DNA of 64,000 bases. Source: JAXHUH01 sp034211175 (GTDB lineage Bacteria; Actinomycetota; Acidimicrobiia; Acidimicrobiales; CAIXPF01). The number at the start of each line of letters is the position of its first letter. Position 1 is the stretch's first letter. The stretch lies in contig JAXHUH010000265.1 of NCBI GenBank assembly GCA_034211175.1, positions 1 through 64,000 on the forward strand. Direction: 5' to 3'. Position numbers and translations under genes: made by a program. Below the pieces are notes generated by a model, which saw only the letters and a list, made by a program, of their open reading frames with translations, was not told where the DNA came from and did not search any database. This document shows positions 24,721 through 36,035 of this stretch, in pieces.

Positions 24721-25790
24721 CCGTACCGATCGAGGATGCTGCTCTCGGCCAGGCGGGCGAGGCTCTCCTTGATGGCCCGGGCCCGCGCCTCGTGGAGGCC
24801 CTCGATCTCGGACAGGTCGTCGGGCGTGGCCCGCATGATCTTCTGCAGGTTCCCGAACCGGGAGGCGATGCGCTCGATGACGTCCTCCGACAACCGGGGG
24901 ATCTTCGAGAGCAGGCGGTGGCCCCGCGGCTGGATCGAGGCGTCGAGATCGACCGGGCCGTCACCGAGGTGGATGCGCTCGGCGACGATGCGCAGGTCGA
25001 GCAGCTCGTGGGTCTCGAGGTCGTCGAGCGCCGACATCGCCTCCTCGAGGTGCCAGCCGGCGTCCTCGTGGAAGTAGTCCTTCACGACCAGGCGGCGGTC
25101 GTCGTAGACGCCGCCGAGCAGCTCCTCGAGCTGGAGGCGGACGAGACGACCGTCGGTGCCGAGCTCGATGATGGCGATCTCGATCTCGCCGGCGATGCGG
25201 CGCACCATCTCCGTCCGCTGGAGCACCGACACCGCGTCGCGCACCGTGACCAGGTCCTCGACCTCGAGCGCCGAGAGCGACACCGTCACCGCATCGAGCC
25301 GGTTGCGGTAGCGCTCCAGCGTCTGCAGCGCCTGGTTCGCCCGGCCGAGGAGGCGGGCCGGGGTGTGGAGCGGGTGCTGGTCGTCGGTGACGTAGACCGT
25401 GACCGTCTCGCGCGACTCCGACACCGACAGGACGGGCACGCTGATCGAGCGGGCCACCCGCTCGGCCGTGCGGTGACGCGTCCCGGTCTCGGTCGTGGGC
25501 ACGTTCGGGTCGGGCACGAGGTGCACGTTGGCCCGGGCGATGCGGCTGGCATCGCTGGCGACGATGATGGCGCCGTCCATCTTGGCCAGCTCCGACAGCC
25601 GCTGGGGGCTGAACGCCGCGTCCAGCAGGAACCCGCCGGAGCAGATGTTCAGCACCTCGGGGCCGTCACCGACGACGATCAGCGCACCTTTCCCGGCCTG
25701 CAGGATGCGGTCGAGACCGTCGCGCAGCGCCGTTCCCGGGGCGACCTTCGCCAGCGCGTCGAGGAGCGCGGGGTCCGGCTGGTTCGGCAC
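24717..25790 (-). CDS. disA: Diadenylate cyclase / DNA integrity scanning protein DisA
   Basis: 357 aa. N-terminal DAC domain makes c-di-AMP from two ATP: motifs KMDGAIIVASDASRI (DGA) and GTRHRTAERVA (RHR) are intact. A helical linker follows, then a C-terminal RuvA-like HhH DNA-binding domain (ISKIPRLS-type region and DDLSEIEGLHEARARAI). The GTG at 25788-25790 lies 6 nt after TACCAT on the minus strand. In mycobacteria disA adjoins radA; here an amylase-family gene and a membrane gene separate them. Confidence 0.96.
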   Translation of the reverse strand: MPNQPDPALLDALAKVAPGTALRDGLDRILQAGKGALIVVGDGPEVLNICSGGFLLDAAFSPQRLSELAKMDGAIIVASDASRIARANVHLVPDPNVPTTETGTRHRTAERVARSISVPVLSVSESRETVTVYVTDDQHPLHTPARLLGRANQALQTLERYRNRLDAVTVSLSALEVEDLVTVRDAVSVLQRTEMVRRIAGEIEIAIIELGTDGRLVRLQLEELLGGVYDDRRLVVKDYFHEDAGWHLEEAMSALDDLETHELLDLRIVAERIHLGDGPVDLDASIQPRGHRLLSKIPRLSEDVIERIASRFGNLQKIMRATPDDLSEIEGLHEARARAIKESLARLAESSILDRYG

Positions 25791-25796
25791 ACCGAC

Positions 25797-25802
25797 ATGG
25801 TA
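25797..25802 (-). promoter_or_regulatory. -10 box TACCAT of disA, leaderless type
   Basis: Reads TACCAT on the minus strand, 6 nt before the GTG at 25790. Confidence 0.65.
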
Positions 25803-26035
25803 GTTGGGGGCCGACCGGATGGGCCCGACCGACCCACACAAGACCACGCTCCGCGGCGGTGGTTGACGCACTTCGGGGATCCCGCGGCCGCACACGCTGG
25901 GCCCGGGGACCGTCATCGCGGACCGCGGGACCCGTCCGGCGGCATGCCAAGATGGCGGCTCGGGGACGGAATCGAGTGGCCGGCCGGCGACCTCGGCGAG
26001 GGCGTCGGCGCCGATCCCCACCGGCGCCCGAAGGG

Positions 26036-27409
26036 ATGCACGTGGCACACGCAGGTGAGCACACGATCTGGTGGCACGTGTACCCGCTCGGCTTCCTCGA
26101 CGCGGAACCCGCGGCCGCCGACCGCCCGCCCGAGGCCGGGCCCGCCCACCGGCTCGACCGGCTCGCCGCGTGGATTCCCCACGCCGCCGCGCTCGGCTGC
26201 GACGGGTTGATGCTCGGGCCGGTCTTCGCATCGGAGACCCACGGCTACGACACGGTCGACCACTTCCACCTCGACCCCCGCCTCGGCGACGAGGACGACC
26301 TGGTCCGGCTGATCGGTGCCGCCCACGACGCCGGCATGGCGGTGTGCCTGGACGGCGTGTTCAACCACGTCGGCCGCGGCTTCGACGCGTTCGCGGCGGT
26401 GCTCGCCGACGGCCCCGATGCGCCGACGGCCTCCTGGTTCCGTCTCCGCTGGCCCGACGGGGCCGGCGAGCCCGACTACGACACCTTCGAGGGCCACGAC
26501 CGCCTCGTGGCCCTGGACCACGACGAGCCCGCGGTCGCCGACCACGTCGTCGCGGTGATGGACCACTGGTGCGACCGGGGCGTCGACGCCTGGCGCCTCG
26601 ATGCCGCCTACGCGGTCCCCTCCGGGTTCTGGCGGACCGTGACCGATCGGGTGCGGGCGTCCCACCCCGACGTGTGGATCTTCGGCGAGGTCATCCACGG
26701 TGACTACGTCGCGGCGGTCGCCGACGGCGGGCTCGACTCGGTGACCCAGTACGAGCTGTGGAAGGCGACGTGGAGCTCGATCGTCGACCACAACCTGTTC
26801 GAGGTGGCGTGGACGCTCGGGCGCCACGACGACCTCGTGGCGGCCTTCGCGCCGCTCACCTTCGTCGGGAACCACGACGTGACCCGCCTGGCCAGCACGA
26901 TCGACGACGACCGTCTGTTGCCCCACGCCTACGCGTTGCTGCTCGGCGTCGGAGGCGTGCCGGCGATCTACGCCGGCGACGAGCGGGCGTTCCGTGGTGT
27001 GAAGGAGGAGCGCGAGGGCGGCGATGACGCCGTGCGTCCCCCGTTCCCCGATCGGCCCGAGGACCTACCCGCGGGCGGCGAGGACCTGTTCGCCACGATC
27101 CGCCGGCTGATCGACGTGCGCCGGGCCCACCCGTGGCTCCCACGGGCGAACACGACGTCGACGACGTTGGCGAACGAGGTCGCGGTGTTCGTGTCGCAGC
27201 CGCTGCCGGCAGGATCTGCCCCGGGGACCGACGCCGACGTCGGGCCGGACACGCCGGCGCTGGCGATCGCGCTCAACCTGGCCGACGAGGACGGCGAGGC
27301 GCCGACACCACCCGGTCCGTGGACCGTTGCCGTCGGTGACGGCGCCGCGCTCGACGGCGAGGTCATCCGGCTCGGTCCCTGCGGATGGGCACTGCTGACC
27401 AGGCCGTGA
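26036..27409 (+). CDS. GH13 alpha-amylase family glycoside hydrolase
   Basis: 457 aa TIM-barrel enzyme acting on alpha-glucans or alpha-glucosides. Conserved regions: region I DGVFNHVG, region II GVDAWRLDAAYAV with the nucleophile Asp, region III FGEVIHG with the acid/base Glu, region IV FVGNHD with the transition-state Asp. All catalytic residues are present. The opening IWWHVYPLGFLD and the short C-terminal domain suggest an intracellular maltase or glucanotransferase-like member; no signal peptide. ATG at 26036 is preceded by GAAGGG; GTG two codons later is an alternative. Divergent from disA across a 245-bp gap with no other clear signal. Confidence 0.88.
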   Translation: MHVAHAGEHTIWWHVYPLGFLDAEPAAADRPPEAGPAHRLDRLAAWIPHAAALGCDGLMLGPVFASETHGYDTVDHFHLDPRLGDEDDLVRLIGAAHDAGMAVCLDGVFNHVGRGFDAFAAVLADGPDAPTASWFRLRWPDGAGEPDYDTFEGHDRLVALDHDEPAVADHVVAVMDHWCDRGVDAWRLDAAYAVPSGFWRTVTDRVRASHPDVWIFGEVIHGDYVAAVADGGLDSVTQYELWKATWSSIVDHNLFEVAWTLGRHDDLVAAFAPLTFVGNHDVTRLASTIDDDRLLPHAYALLLGVGGVPAIYAGDERAFRGVKEEREGGDDAVRPPFPDRPEDLPAGGEDLFATIRRLIDVRRAHPWLPRANTTSTTLANEVAVFVSQPLPAGSAPGTDADVGPDTPALAIALNLADEDGEAPTPPGPWTVAVGDGAALDGEVIRLGPCGWALLTRP

Positions 27410-27441
27410 ACTTCCGGGAACAGGCCCGAGCAGCGTGACGG

Positions 27442-27837
27442 TCAGTTGACGCCGAGCGCCTCGAGCACCCGGGCGAGCGTGGCGAGAGCCACGTTCGCCA
27501 GGAACAGCAGCACCCCGACGATCGCCGCCGCCTCGGTGGCCCGCTGGCGCGACCGTGTCCGGCGGGCGACGACGATCGTCGCGATCGTGCCGATGACCAA
27601 CGTCGCAGGGATCAACAACCCGTTGATCAGGCCGTAGGCGGCGATGGAGCAGTCGTCGCACGTGCCGGCGCCCGAGGTGATGGTCATGTTGTGGATCGCC
27701 GAGGCACAGATCGCACCGGCGAGCCCGCCGACGAGGACCGATCCGACCAGAACCGGGGCGACGAGGAGACCGCGCGCGACACGCTCCCACCACGGTGCAA
27801 CGGACTCGGCTCCACCCCCCTGTACGTGCTCCGACAC
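27442..27837 (-). CDS. Membrane protein of unknown function, 131 aa
   Basis: Three membrane segments (about residues 24-48, 67-90 and 104-123). A short extracytoplasmic loop after the first holds a CDDC motif (GTCDDCSIAAYG), possibly a disulfide or metal site. GTG start at 27835-27837, 7 nt after a TAGCGT box that is overlapped by an inverted repeat, so expression looks specifically regulated. I recognise no family. Convergent with the GH13 gene. Confidence 0.65.
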   Translation of the reverse strand: MSEHVQGGGAESVAPWWERVARGLLVAPVLVGSVLVGGLAGAICASAIHNMTITSGAGTCDDCSIAAYGLINGLLIPATLVIGTIATIVVARRTRSRQRATEAAAIVGVLLFLANVALATLARVLEALGVN

Positions 27838-27840
27838 CCG

Positions 27841-27861
27841 AACAACGCTAGCGACGTTGTT
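27841..27861 (-). promoter_or_regulatory. Inverted repeat overlapping a leaderless promoter
   Basis: AACAACG (27841-27847) and CGTTGTT (27855-27861) flank a 7-nt spacer. The minus-strand -10 TAGCGT (27845-27850) lies within it, with a -35-like CTGACG 18 bp upstream. A repressor bound here would occlude the promoter of the 131-aa membrane protein. Confidence 0.6.
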
Positions 27862-27905
27862 GACGTTCCGTCAGATACGTGGCATGTGCCACCGGCCGTC
27901 CGGTG

Positions 27906-29306
27906 CTACTGCACGGCGCGCAGGTCGGCCGACGGCGGCTCGGTGTCGTCGGCCAGGCGGAGGAGGCGGACGGCGTCGCCGACGTGGGGGACCCGGGCGC
28001 AGCGGAGCGAACCGACCCGCACCGGGGCGGACAGCGGCACGATCGCCCGGCGGAACCCCATGCGCTCGGCCTCGCCGAGCCGGCGTTCGAGCTGGCCGAC
28101 CGAGCGCACCTCGCCGCCGAGGCCGATCTCGCCGCAGATCACGGTGTCGGCCGGGATCGGGCGGTTGGCCAGCGACGAGATGATGGCGAGGGCGAGCGCC
28201 AGGTCGGCGGCCGGCTCGATGACCTTCACGCCGCCAACGGCCAGCGTGTACACGTCGAGCCCGCCGACGCCGACCCCGATGCGCTGGTCGAGCACGGCCA
28301 GCAGGAGCGAGAGGCGCCCGGAGTCGATGCCCTGGCCCGAGCGACGGGGTGACGGCAGGTGGGACGTGGCCACGAGCGCCTGGAGCTCGACGAGCAGGGC
28401 CCGGTGGCCCTCCACGGCCGGGAGCACGACCGAGCCGGCGATGTCGGGCCGGCGGTCGGCCAGGAGCAGGCGGCTGGCGTCGGGCACGCCGACCAGCCCG
28501 CGGTCGCGCATCTCGAACACGCCGACCTCGCCCGTGGAGCCGAACCGGTGCTTGACCGCCCGCAGGAGGCGGAGGGCGTGGTGGCGCTCGCCCTCGAACG
28601 ACAGGACGGTGTCGACCAGGTGCTCGAGGACCCGGGGCCCGGCGAGGGCGCCCTCCTTGGTGACGTGGCCGACGAGCACCGTCGAGATGGCCCGACGCTT
28701 GGCCTCGCCGACGAGACGGTGGGCGCACTCGCGGACCTGGGTGACCGAGCCCGGGGCCGAGCCGTGGTCGGGCAGGTGGACGGTCTGGATCGAGTCGACG
28801 ACGACGAGGTCGGGCTCGACCTCGTCGTACTGGTCGAGCACCCGGCCGAGGTCGGTGTCGGCGACGAGCCACAGCTCGGGCTCCAGGGCGCCGAGCCGCT
28901 GTGCCCGGGAGCGCACCTGCGACGCCGACTCCTCGGCCGACACGTAGAGCACCCGGCGCCCGGCGCGGGCCGCGGCGGCGACGGCCTGGAGCAGCAACGT
29001 GGACTTGCCGATGCCGGGCTCCCCGCCGAGGAGCGTGACCGAGCCCGGGACGAGGCCACCGCCGAGCACCCCGTCGAGCTCGTCGATGCCGAGGGGGACG
29101 GGAACGCCGTCGTCGGCCGAGACCGACTCGATGGGTCGGGCGGTGACCGACGCGCCCGGTGCCGAGGTGCGAGAGGACGCCGACCGCGGGGCGACGGCGA
29201 CCTCCTCCAACGTGTTCCACTCACCGCACGACCCGCACCGCCCCACCCAGTTGGGCGAGGGCGTGGCGCAACTGCGACAGACGTACATGCTCCGCGACCG
29301 ACCCAC
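27906..29306 (-). CDS. radA: DNA repair protein RadA/Sms
   Basis: 466 aa branch-migration helicase. Four-Cys zinc finger YVCRSC...GRCGSC at the N-terminus, RecA-like core with Walker A GGEPGIGKST and Walker B LVVVDSIQT, and the C-terminal Lon-like domain starting around VYTLAVGGVKV. The signature KNRFG reads KHRFG here (VKHRFGSTGEVGVFEM). The GTG at 29304-29306 is preferred: it follows TAAGGT by 7 nt and gives the usual few residues before the zinc finger; an in-frame ATG lies six codons later. Confidence 0.95.
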   Translation of the reverse strand: MGRSRSMYVCRSCATPSPNWVGRCGSCGEWNTLEEVAVAPRSASSRTSAPGASVTARPIESVSADDGVPVPLGIDELDGVLGGGLVPGSVTLLGGEPGIGKSTLLLQAVAAAARAGRRVLYVSAEESASQVRSRAQRLGALEPELWLVADTDLGRVLDQYDEVEPDLVVVDSIQTVHLPDHGSAPGSVTQVRECAHRLVGEAKRRAISTVLVGHVTKEGALAGPRVLEHLVDTVLSFEGERHHALRLLRAVKHRFGSTGEVGVFEMRDRGLVGVPDASRLLLADRRPDIAGSVVLPAVEGHRALLVELQALVATSHLPSPRRSGQGIDSGRLSLLLAVLDQRIGVGVGGLDVYTLAVGGVKVIEPAADLALALAIISSLANRPIPADTVICGEIGLGGEVRSVGQLERRLGEAERMGFRRAIVPLSAPVRVGSLRCARVPHVGDAVRLLRLADDTEPPSADLRAVQ

Positions 29307-29313
29307 GCCGACG

Positions 29314-29319
29314 ACCTTA
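29314..29319 (-). promoter_or_regulatory. -10 box TAAGGT of radA, leaderless type
   Basis: Reads TAAGGT on the minus strand, 7 nt before the GTG at 29306. Confidence 0.6.
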
Positions 29320-29373
29320 CGGCCGGGGTATGACACCCGAGCGGACCCTCGGGGCTCGCCAGAGCCCGTGCGA

Positions 29374-30957
29374 CTAGACGGACGAGGTGAAGCTGCGGAG
29401 CACCGGGTGGGTGGAGCCGGGGGCGACGGTGCCGTTGTCGGCGTAGCGGACGGTGCGGTAGCCGCGCTCGCGGGCCAGGTCCAGCACGTCGGCCCGGCTG
29501 CCGATCAGCAGCGTCGCCTGGGGCGGCACGCCCAGCGCCCGCTGCACGGTGTCGAGCATGGCGGGGTTCGGCAGGCGGGTGCCGACCTCGGCGCTCGTCA
29601 CCCACGGGTTGATCATCGGGTCGAGCTCGTGGAGCTGGCGGAAGCGGGCCGACCAGTCGGCGGCATCGTTGGCCACGGCACCGACGAGCAGGGACTTGGC
29701 CCGGGCCTGGAAGAGGAAGTCGGTGATGCCGTCGCCGAGGGGCAGGCGCCGGATGAACGCGTCGTCGAGCACCTGGGGATCGCGGTGGATGCCGAGCGCC
29801 GACCAGAACGACGCGCTCGACGTCGCCCCGAGGGTGCGGGCCACGTACTGGTCGAGCACGGAGTCACGGGTCAGCGTGCTGCCCTGCTCACGGGCGAACG
29901 GGAGGACGATCTCCTCGAACACGTCGTCGACCCGCACGATCGTGCCCACGGCGTCGAGGACGACGGCCCGCAGGGCGTCGTCGGGCCCGGAGGGGACGGT
30001 CTGGGCCATCGGGCCGACGGGCCGGGGTGCGCTCGGCACCGGATCGGGCCGGGAGCGACGTCGACGGCGTTCGCGGGCCTCGGCCATCTTGTCCATCAGG
30101 AGCTGGCTCAGCCGGTAGATCAGCGCCAGCGCCGCGGCGACGAGCGCACCGAGCCCGAGCCAACGCCACAGCCGCGGTGCCAGCCGGGAGGTCTGGGCGA
30201 CGGCCTCGATCGACGAGGGCGCCGGATCGGCGAAGTCGGGGTACCACTCGAGCTCCGCCGGTTCCCGGATCGGGTCGATGGCCAGCGGAGCGTCGCCCGC
30301 CACGGTGGTCGTGGTCCCGTCGACGACGATCGGGTCCTCCGACTCCTCCTCGCCCTCCAGCGGGCTGCGCGCCGCGTTCGTCGTCTGGAGGTCGCCGGGC
30401 AGGTTCACGCCGACGGTCATCGAGACGAAGCTCTCCATCGGCGCGCCGAGGGCGGCCTCGAGCGATTCGCGGCTACGGCCGAACGGTAGACCGCCGAGGA
30501 GCTCGGTCAGCTCCGGGTCGCTGAAGTCGGCCAGGCCCTCGGTCAGGTCGACCGTGCCGTTGAGCGTCCAGGTGGTCTCGGCGAACTCCGACACCTGCTC
30601 GAGCCCGAAGTCGCTGAACGGGCCGGTCTCGCCCGAGACCTCGGTGAGGATGACGTCGAGCTGGTCGGCGGTGGCGAACGGCTTGGACGCCTGGACCCAG
30701 GTGCGGCCGTCGGGCTCGAGCACCGGCTCGGTCACGGCCCAGCCGGTGGCCTCGAGGTCGCCGATGGGCAGCTCCTCCTCGAAGCCGATCGTGCGCTGGG
30801 CGGCCGCCCGGTCGAGCGCGACGGAGACGGTGACCGTCCCGCCGCCGTCGTCCGACACGTCGATGTCGACGTAGGTGTCGACCTGGCATCCGGTGAGGAG
30901 CAACAGGGCCACGACGGCTGCGGCGAGTCGAGCCAATGGTCCGCACCGCAACTTCAC
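29374..30957 (-). CDS. Lipoprotein LppM/DUF3153-like domain fused through a TM helix to a HAD-like domain
   Basis: 527 aa. Signal peptide with lipobox LLTGC, then an extracytoplasmic domain starting QVDTYVDIDVSDDGGGTVTV, which looks like the DUF3153/LppM fold. After an acidic linker comes a second membrane helix (WLGLGALVAAALALIYRL, about residue 285) and a basic stretch, then a cytoplasmic HAD-superfamily-like domain: VVLDAVGTIVRVDD (motif I, D-x-x-G-T), later LLVGAVAND and LLIGSRADVLDLA (motif III/IV region). GTG at 30955-30957 lies 7 nt after TACCGT. The fusion of a surface lipoprotein to an intracellular phosphatase-like domain is unusual; whether the HAD site is active is uncertain. Lies downstream of clpC but separated by terminators. 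Confidence 0.7.
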   Translation of the reverse strand: MKLRCGPLARLAAAVVALLLLTGCQVDTYVDIDVSDDGGGTVTVSVALDRAAAQRTIGFEEELPIGDLEATGWAVTEPVLEPDGRTWVQASKPFATADQLDVILTEVSGETGPFSDFGLEQVSEFAETTWTLNGTVDLTEGLADFSDPELTELLGGLPFGRSRESLEAALGAPMESFVSMTVGVNLPGDLQTTNAARSPLEGEEESEDPIVVDGTTTTVAGDAPLAIDPIREPAELEWYPDFADPAPSSIEAVAQTSRLAPRLWRWLGLGALVAAALALIYRLSQLLMDKMAEARERRRRRSRPDPVPSAPRPVGPMAQTVPSGPDDALRAVVLDAVGTIVRVDDVFEEIVLPFAREQGSTLTRDSVLDQYVARTLGATSSASFWSALGIHRDPQVLDDAFIRRLPLGDGITDFLFQARAKSLLVGAVANDAADWSARFRQLHELDPMINPWVTSAEVGTRLPNPAMLDTVQRALGVPPQATLLIGSRADVLDLARERGYRTVRYADNGTVAPGSTHPVLRSFTSSV

Positions 30958-30964
30958 GCCGTTG

Positions 30965-30970
30965 ACGGTA
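30965..30970 (-). promoter_or_regulatory. -10 box TACCGT, leaderless type
   Basis: Reads TACCGT on the minus strand, 7 nt before the GTG at 30957 and 14 nt after the clpC terminator. Confidence 0.6.
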
Positions 30971-30983
30971 GCCGAGAGCGCGA

Positions 30984-31060
30984 GCGACCCCCGGGCACCA
31001 GCCCGGGGGTCGCGTCGATCGTTCGGTTCGTCCAGCAGGTCTGAAATCTCTTCAGACCTG
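30984..31060 (-). terminator. Tandem hairpins ending clpC transcription
   Basis: First, CAGGTCTGAA (31036-31045) with TTCAGACCTG (31051-31060), a 10-bp stem beginning 7 nt after the clpC stop. Second, a 13-bp stem, 30984-30996 with 31001-31013, closed by ACCA. Neither has a U-tract. Confidence 0.8.
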
Positions 31061-31066
31061 TGCCGG

Positions 31067-33586
<2,520 letters not shown>

Positions 33587-34088
33587 GGGGGTTGCCTCCC
33601 ACGAGGGTCGTGTGGCGAGTGTACCCGTGCGCCAAACCTTCGCACGATCGCCAATCGGCGCCGGTCGAGGTGGCACGGGTGTCGTTCAACAGCACGACCA
33701 CGTCGCGCATTCCGCCGGTCGGCGGTGTTTCGGGGGCGATCACCGATAGCGGTGGCGCCACCGTCGTCGGCGCCCGACCGCGTCCGGCGGGCGGGATTTC
33801 CGTCGCGGGGACCGTCTCGCGGCGCGCCATCACGGCCGCGGGCCCCGTCCGGTCGTCACGGGCGGCCGGCACCTCGGGCGGCGCACCGCCGTCGTCGCTC
33901 GTTGCGGCCCATCTCTCACGTCGGCTGTCTCACGTGTCGACTCTCCTCTGCCGTGGTGCTCGGCCGCCGCGGCGCCGGCCGCTCGTTCGGCACGACGCCC
34001 TCCGCGCATCAGAACGACGCTCCTCGCTCATCGGCACGTCGGTTTCGCGACTTCAGCCAGGGTCACGGCCTGAGGGTAACGTCGCGTC
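33587..34088. other. 502-bp gap: clpC promoter and polyprenyl synthase promoter
   Basis: A minus-strand -10 TACACT (33618-33623) fits a clpC promoter with a 32-nt leader. Upstream of it is CGCC-AATC-GGCG (33649-33660). Further in are two more perfect inverted repeats, CCGCCG-GT-CGGCGG (33712-33725) and the 14-bp palindrome at 33750-33763. No gene is evident, though about 20 codons around 33650-33710 on the minus strand show coding-like bias. Confidence 0.5.
34077..34082 (+). promoter_or_regulatory. -10 box TAACGT of the polyprenyl synthase gene, leaderless type
   Basis: TAACGT ends 6 nt before GTG 34089. Confidence 0.65.
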
Positions 34089-35081
34089 GTGGCATCGTCC
34101 CGAGCCCTCCTCGACGTCCCGGCCCTGCACGACGACCTCGCACGGGTCGACCGAGCGCTGCTCGACGCCGTCGAGACCGAGGACGAGCTGCTCACCGAGA
34201 TCGCGGGCCACCTGATCAAGGCGGGCGGCAAGCGGCTGCGGCCGGCGTTCGTCATCGGTGCGGCCGCGGCCCGCACCACCGGGGCGTCCGCCGCGCCGGA
34301 CGACGTGCTCGCCGGCGGCGTCGCCGTCGAGCTGGTCCACCTCGGCTCGCTCTACCACGACGACGTCATGGACGAGGCCCAGACCCGCCGCACGGTCCCG
34401 AGCGTCAACGCCCGCTGGGGCAACCTGCAGGCCATCCTCGCCGGCGACTTCCTCCTGGCGCGTGCCTCGGAGATCGCCGCGTCGCTCGGCACCGAGGTCG
34501 CCGGGCTGCTGGCCAGCACGATCGCCAACCTGTGCGAGGGCCAGGTCCGCGAACTGCAGACGATGTTCGACACCGGCCGCACCGTCGACTCGTACCTCGC
34601 CGCCGTGCACGGCAAGACGGCCACGCTGCTCGCCAACTCGTGCCGGATCGGCGCGGTCATCGCCGGGCTCGGGGCCGCCGACGTGGACCGGCTCACCGCG
34701 TTCGGGGCCGACTACGGGATGGCGTTCCAGATCGTCGACGACGTGCTCGACGTCGTCGCCACCACCGAGCAGCTCGGCAAGCCGGCGGGCAACGACCTCG
34801 TCGAGGGCGTCTACACGCTGCCCGTGCTCCGGGCACTCGACGGCGAGGGCGGCGACGCGCTGCGCGACCTCCTCGGCCGCAAGCTCAGCGGCGGCGAGCG
34901 GGACACGGCCCGCCAGCTGGTCCGCTCGAACGGTGCCGTGGGCGCGTCCCTGGGCGAGGCCCGGACCTACCTCGACCGGGCGCTCTGCCACCTCGAGCCG
35001 TTCGGTCCCAGCTTCGGCGCCGACGCCCTCGCCGCGGTCGCCGGCCAGCTGCTCGACTCCGTACCCGCCGTCGCCGCCTGA
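34089..35081 (+). CDS. Polyprenyl diphosphate synthase (trans, IspB/IdsA family)
   Basis: 330 aa. Elongates allylic diphosphates with IPP, probably for menaquinone or carotenoid/undecaprenyl-type chains. First aspartate-rich motif YHDDVMDEAQTRR, IPP-binding KAGGKRLRPAF, and second aspartate-rich motif QIVDDVLDVV are present. Chain length cannot be read with certainty; a long-chain (hepta/octa/nonaprenyl) enzyme is likely from the overall sequence. The GTG follows a leaderless -10 box. Convergent with mutM. Confidence 0.92.
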   Translation: MASSRALLDVPALHDDLARVDRALLDAVETEDELLTEIAGHLIKAGGKRLRPAFVIGAAAARTTGASAAPDDVLAGGVAVELVHLGSLYHDDVMDEAQTRRTVPSVNARWGNLQAILAGDFLLARASEIAASLGTEVAGLLASTIANLCEGQVRELQTMFDTGRTVDSYLAAVHGKTATLLANSCRIGAVIAGLGAADVDRLTAFGADYGMAFQIVDDVLDVVATTEQLGKPAGNDLVEGVYTLPVLRALDGEGGDALRDLLGRKLSGGERDTARQLVRSNGAVGASLGEARTYLDRALCHLEPFGPSFGADALAAVAGQLLDSVPAVAA

Positions 35082-35132
35082 GTCCTCCCGGCACCAACCA
35101 ACGGGCTGGGCCACTCCCCGGCGGTCGCGGGG

Positions 35133-35975
35133 TCAGCGGGGCTGGCAGGTCGGGCAGAACGTGGCCGACCGACCGTCCCACACCCGACGCCGCAGCTCGG
35201 TGCCACACCGGACGCACGGCTCACCGGCGCGGCCGTAGACCCGGAGGTGGCGCTGGTTCTCGCCCTCGGAGCCTCGGGCGTCCCGGTAGTCACGGAAGGT
35301 CGTGCCCCCGCGCTCGATCGACGACGCCAGCGCCTCCTGGAGCGCGGGCACCAGCCGGTGGGCCTGGACCCGGGTGATCGCCCGGCGGGCCGGGTGGACC
35401 CCGGCCTCCCACAGCGCCTCGTCCGCGTAGATGCTCCCCACCCCGGCGACGACGCGCTGGCCGAGCAACTGGGTCTTGATCCGGGCCCGGGAGCGGCGCG
35501 TCGCCCGCCACAGGGCGTCGCCGTCGAACGCAGGGTCGAACGGCTCCGGGCCGAGGGCGGCGAGGGTCGGGAGCGCCTCGTAGGAGCCCCGGGCCACGAC
35601 GACCGTGCGCCCGAACCGGCGGACGTCGCGGTAGCGCAGCCGCACCGCCGGGCCGCTCACCCCGTCGGGCACGACCGACGCACCGTCGAGGTCGAGGTCC
35701 CACCAGGCGCGGACGTAGGGATCGACCTCGTCGGTGCGCGCCACGACGGCGAGCGAGCCGGTCATGCCGAGGTGGACCACCAGCTCCCGGTCGTCGTCCA
35801 GCGGCGCCAGGAGGTACTTGCCCCGGCGCGCGAGCTCGCCGAGCACGGCGCCGGTCGCCGCGGTGGCCGTCGCGAACTTGGCGGACGGGTGGGCCCACGA
35901 CTCGCCCACGCGGGCGCCCGACAGGACCGGCGCGAGCTGGCGCCGGATCGTCTCGACCTCGGGTAGCTCGGGCAC
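35133..35975 (-). CDS. mutM: Formamidopyrimidine-DNA glycosylase (Fpg/MutM)
   Basis: 280 aa base-excision repair enzyme that removes 8-oxoguanine and FaPy lesions and nicks the strand. After removal of Met the chain begins PELPEVE with catalytic Pro and Glu. The helix-two-turn-helix motif is around QRVVAGVGSIYADEALWEAG, and the C-terminal zinc finger is CVRCGTEL...FCPTCQ. GTG at 35973-35975 with GGGCGGAG upstream. Located 60 nt after the 445-aa hypothetical gene in the same direction. Confidence 0.96.
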   Translation of the reverse strand: MPELPEVETIRRQLAPVLSGARVGESWAHPSAKFATATAATGAVLGELARRGKYLLAPLDDDRELVVHLGMTGSLAVVARTDEVDPYVRAWWDLDLDGASVVPDGVSGPAVRLRYRDVRRFGRTVVVARGSYEALPTLAALGPEPFDPAFDGDALWRATRRSRARIKTQLLGQRVVAGVGSIYADEALWEAGVHPARRAITRVQAHRLVPALQEALASSIERGGTTFRDYRDARGSEGENQRHLRVYGRAGEPCVRCGTELRRRVWDGRSATFCPTCQPR

Positions 35976-36035
35976 GCTCCGCCCTTCGTCAGGCCCCGAC
36001 CGTGAGGAGATCGGCGGCGCGGTCCGTCGAGTCGC

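Noticed and set aside
33649..33660. CGCC-AATC-GGCG upstream of the clpC -10 as a ClgR operator
   Set aside because: ClgR sites known from other actinobacteria have a 5-nt spacing between CGC and GCG; here it is 6, and flanking AT bases do not fit. Kept only as an inverted repeat.
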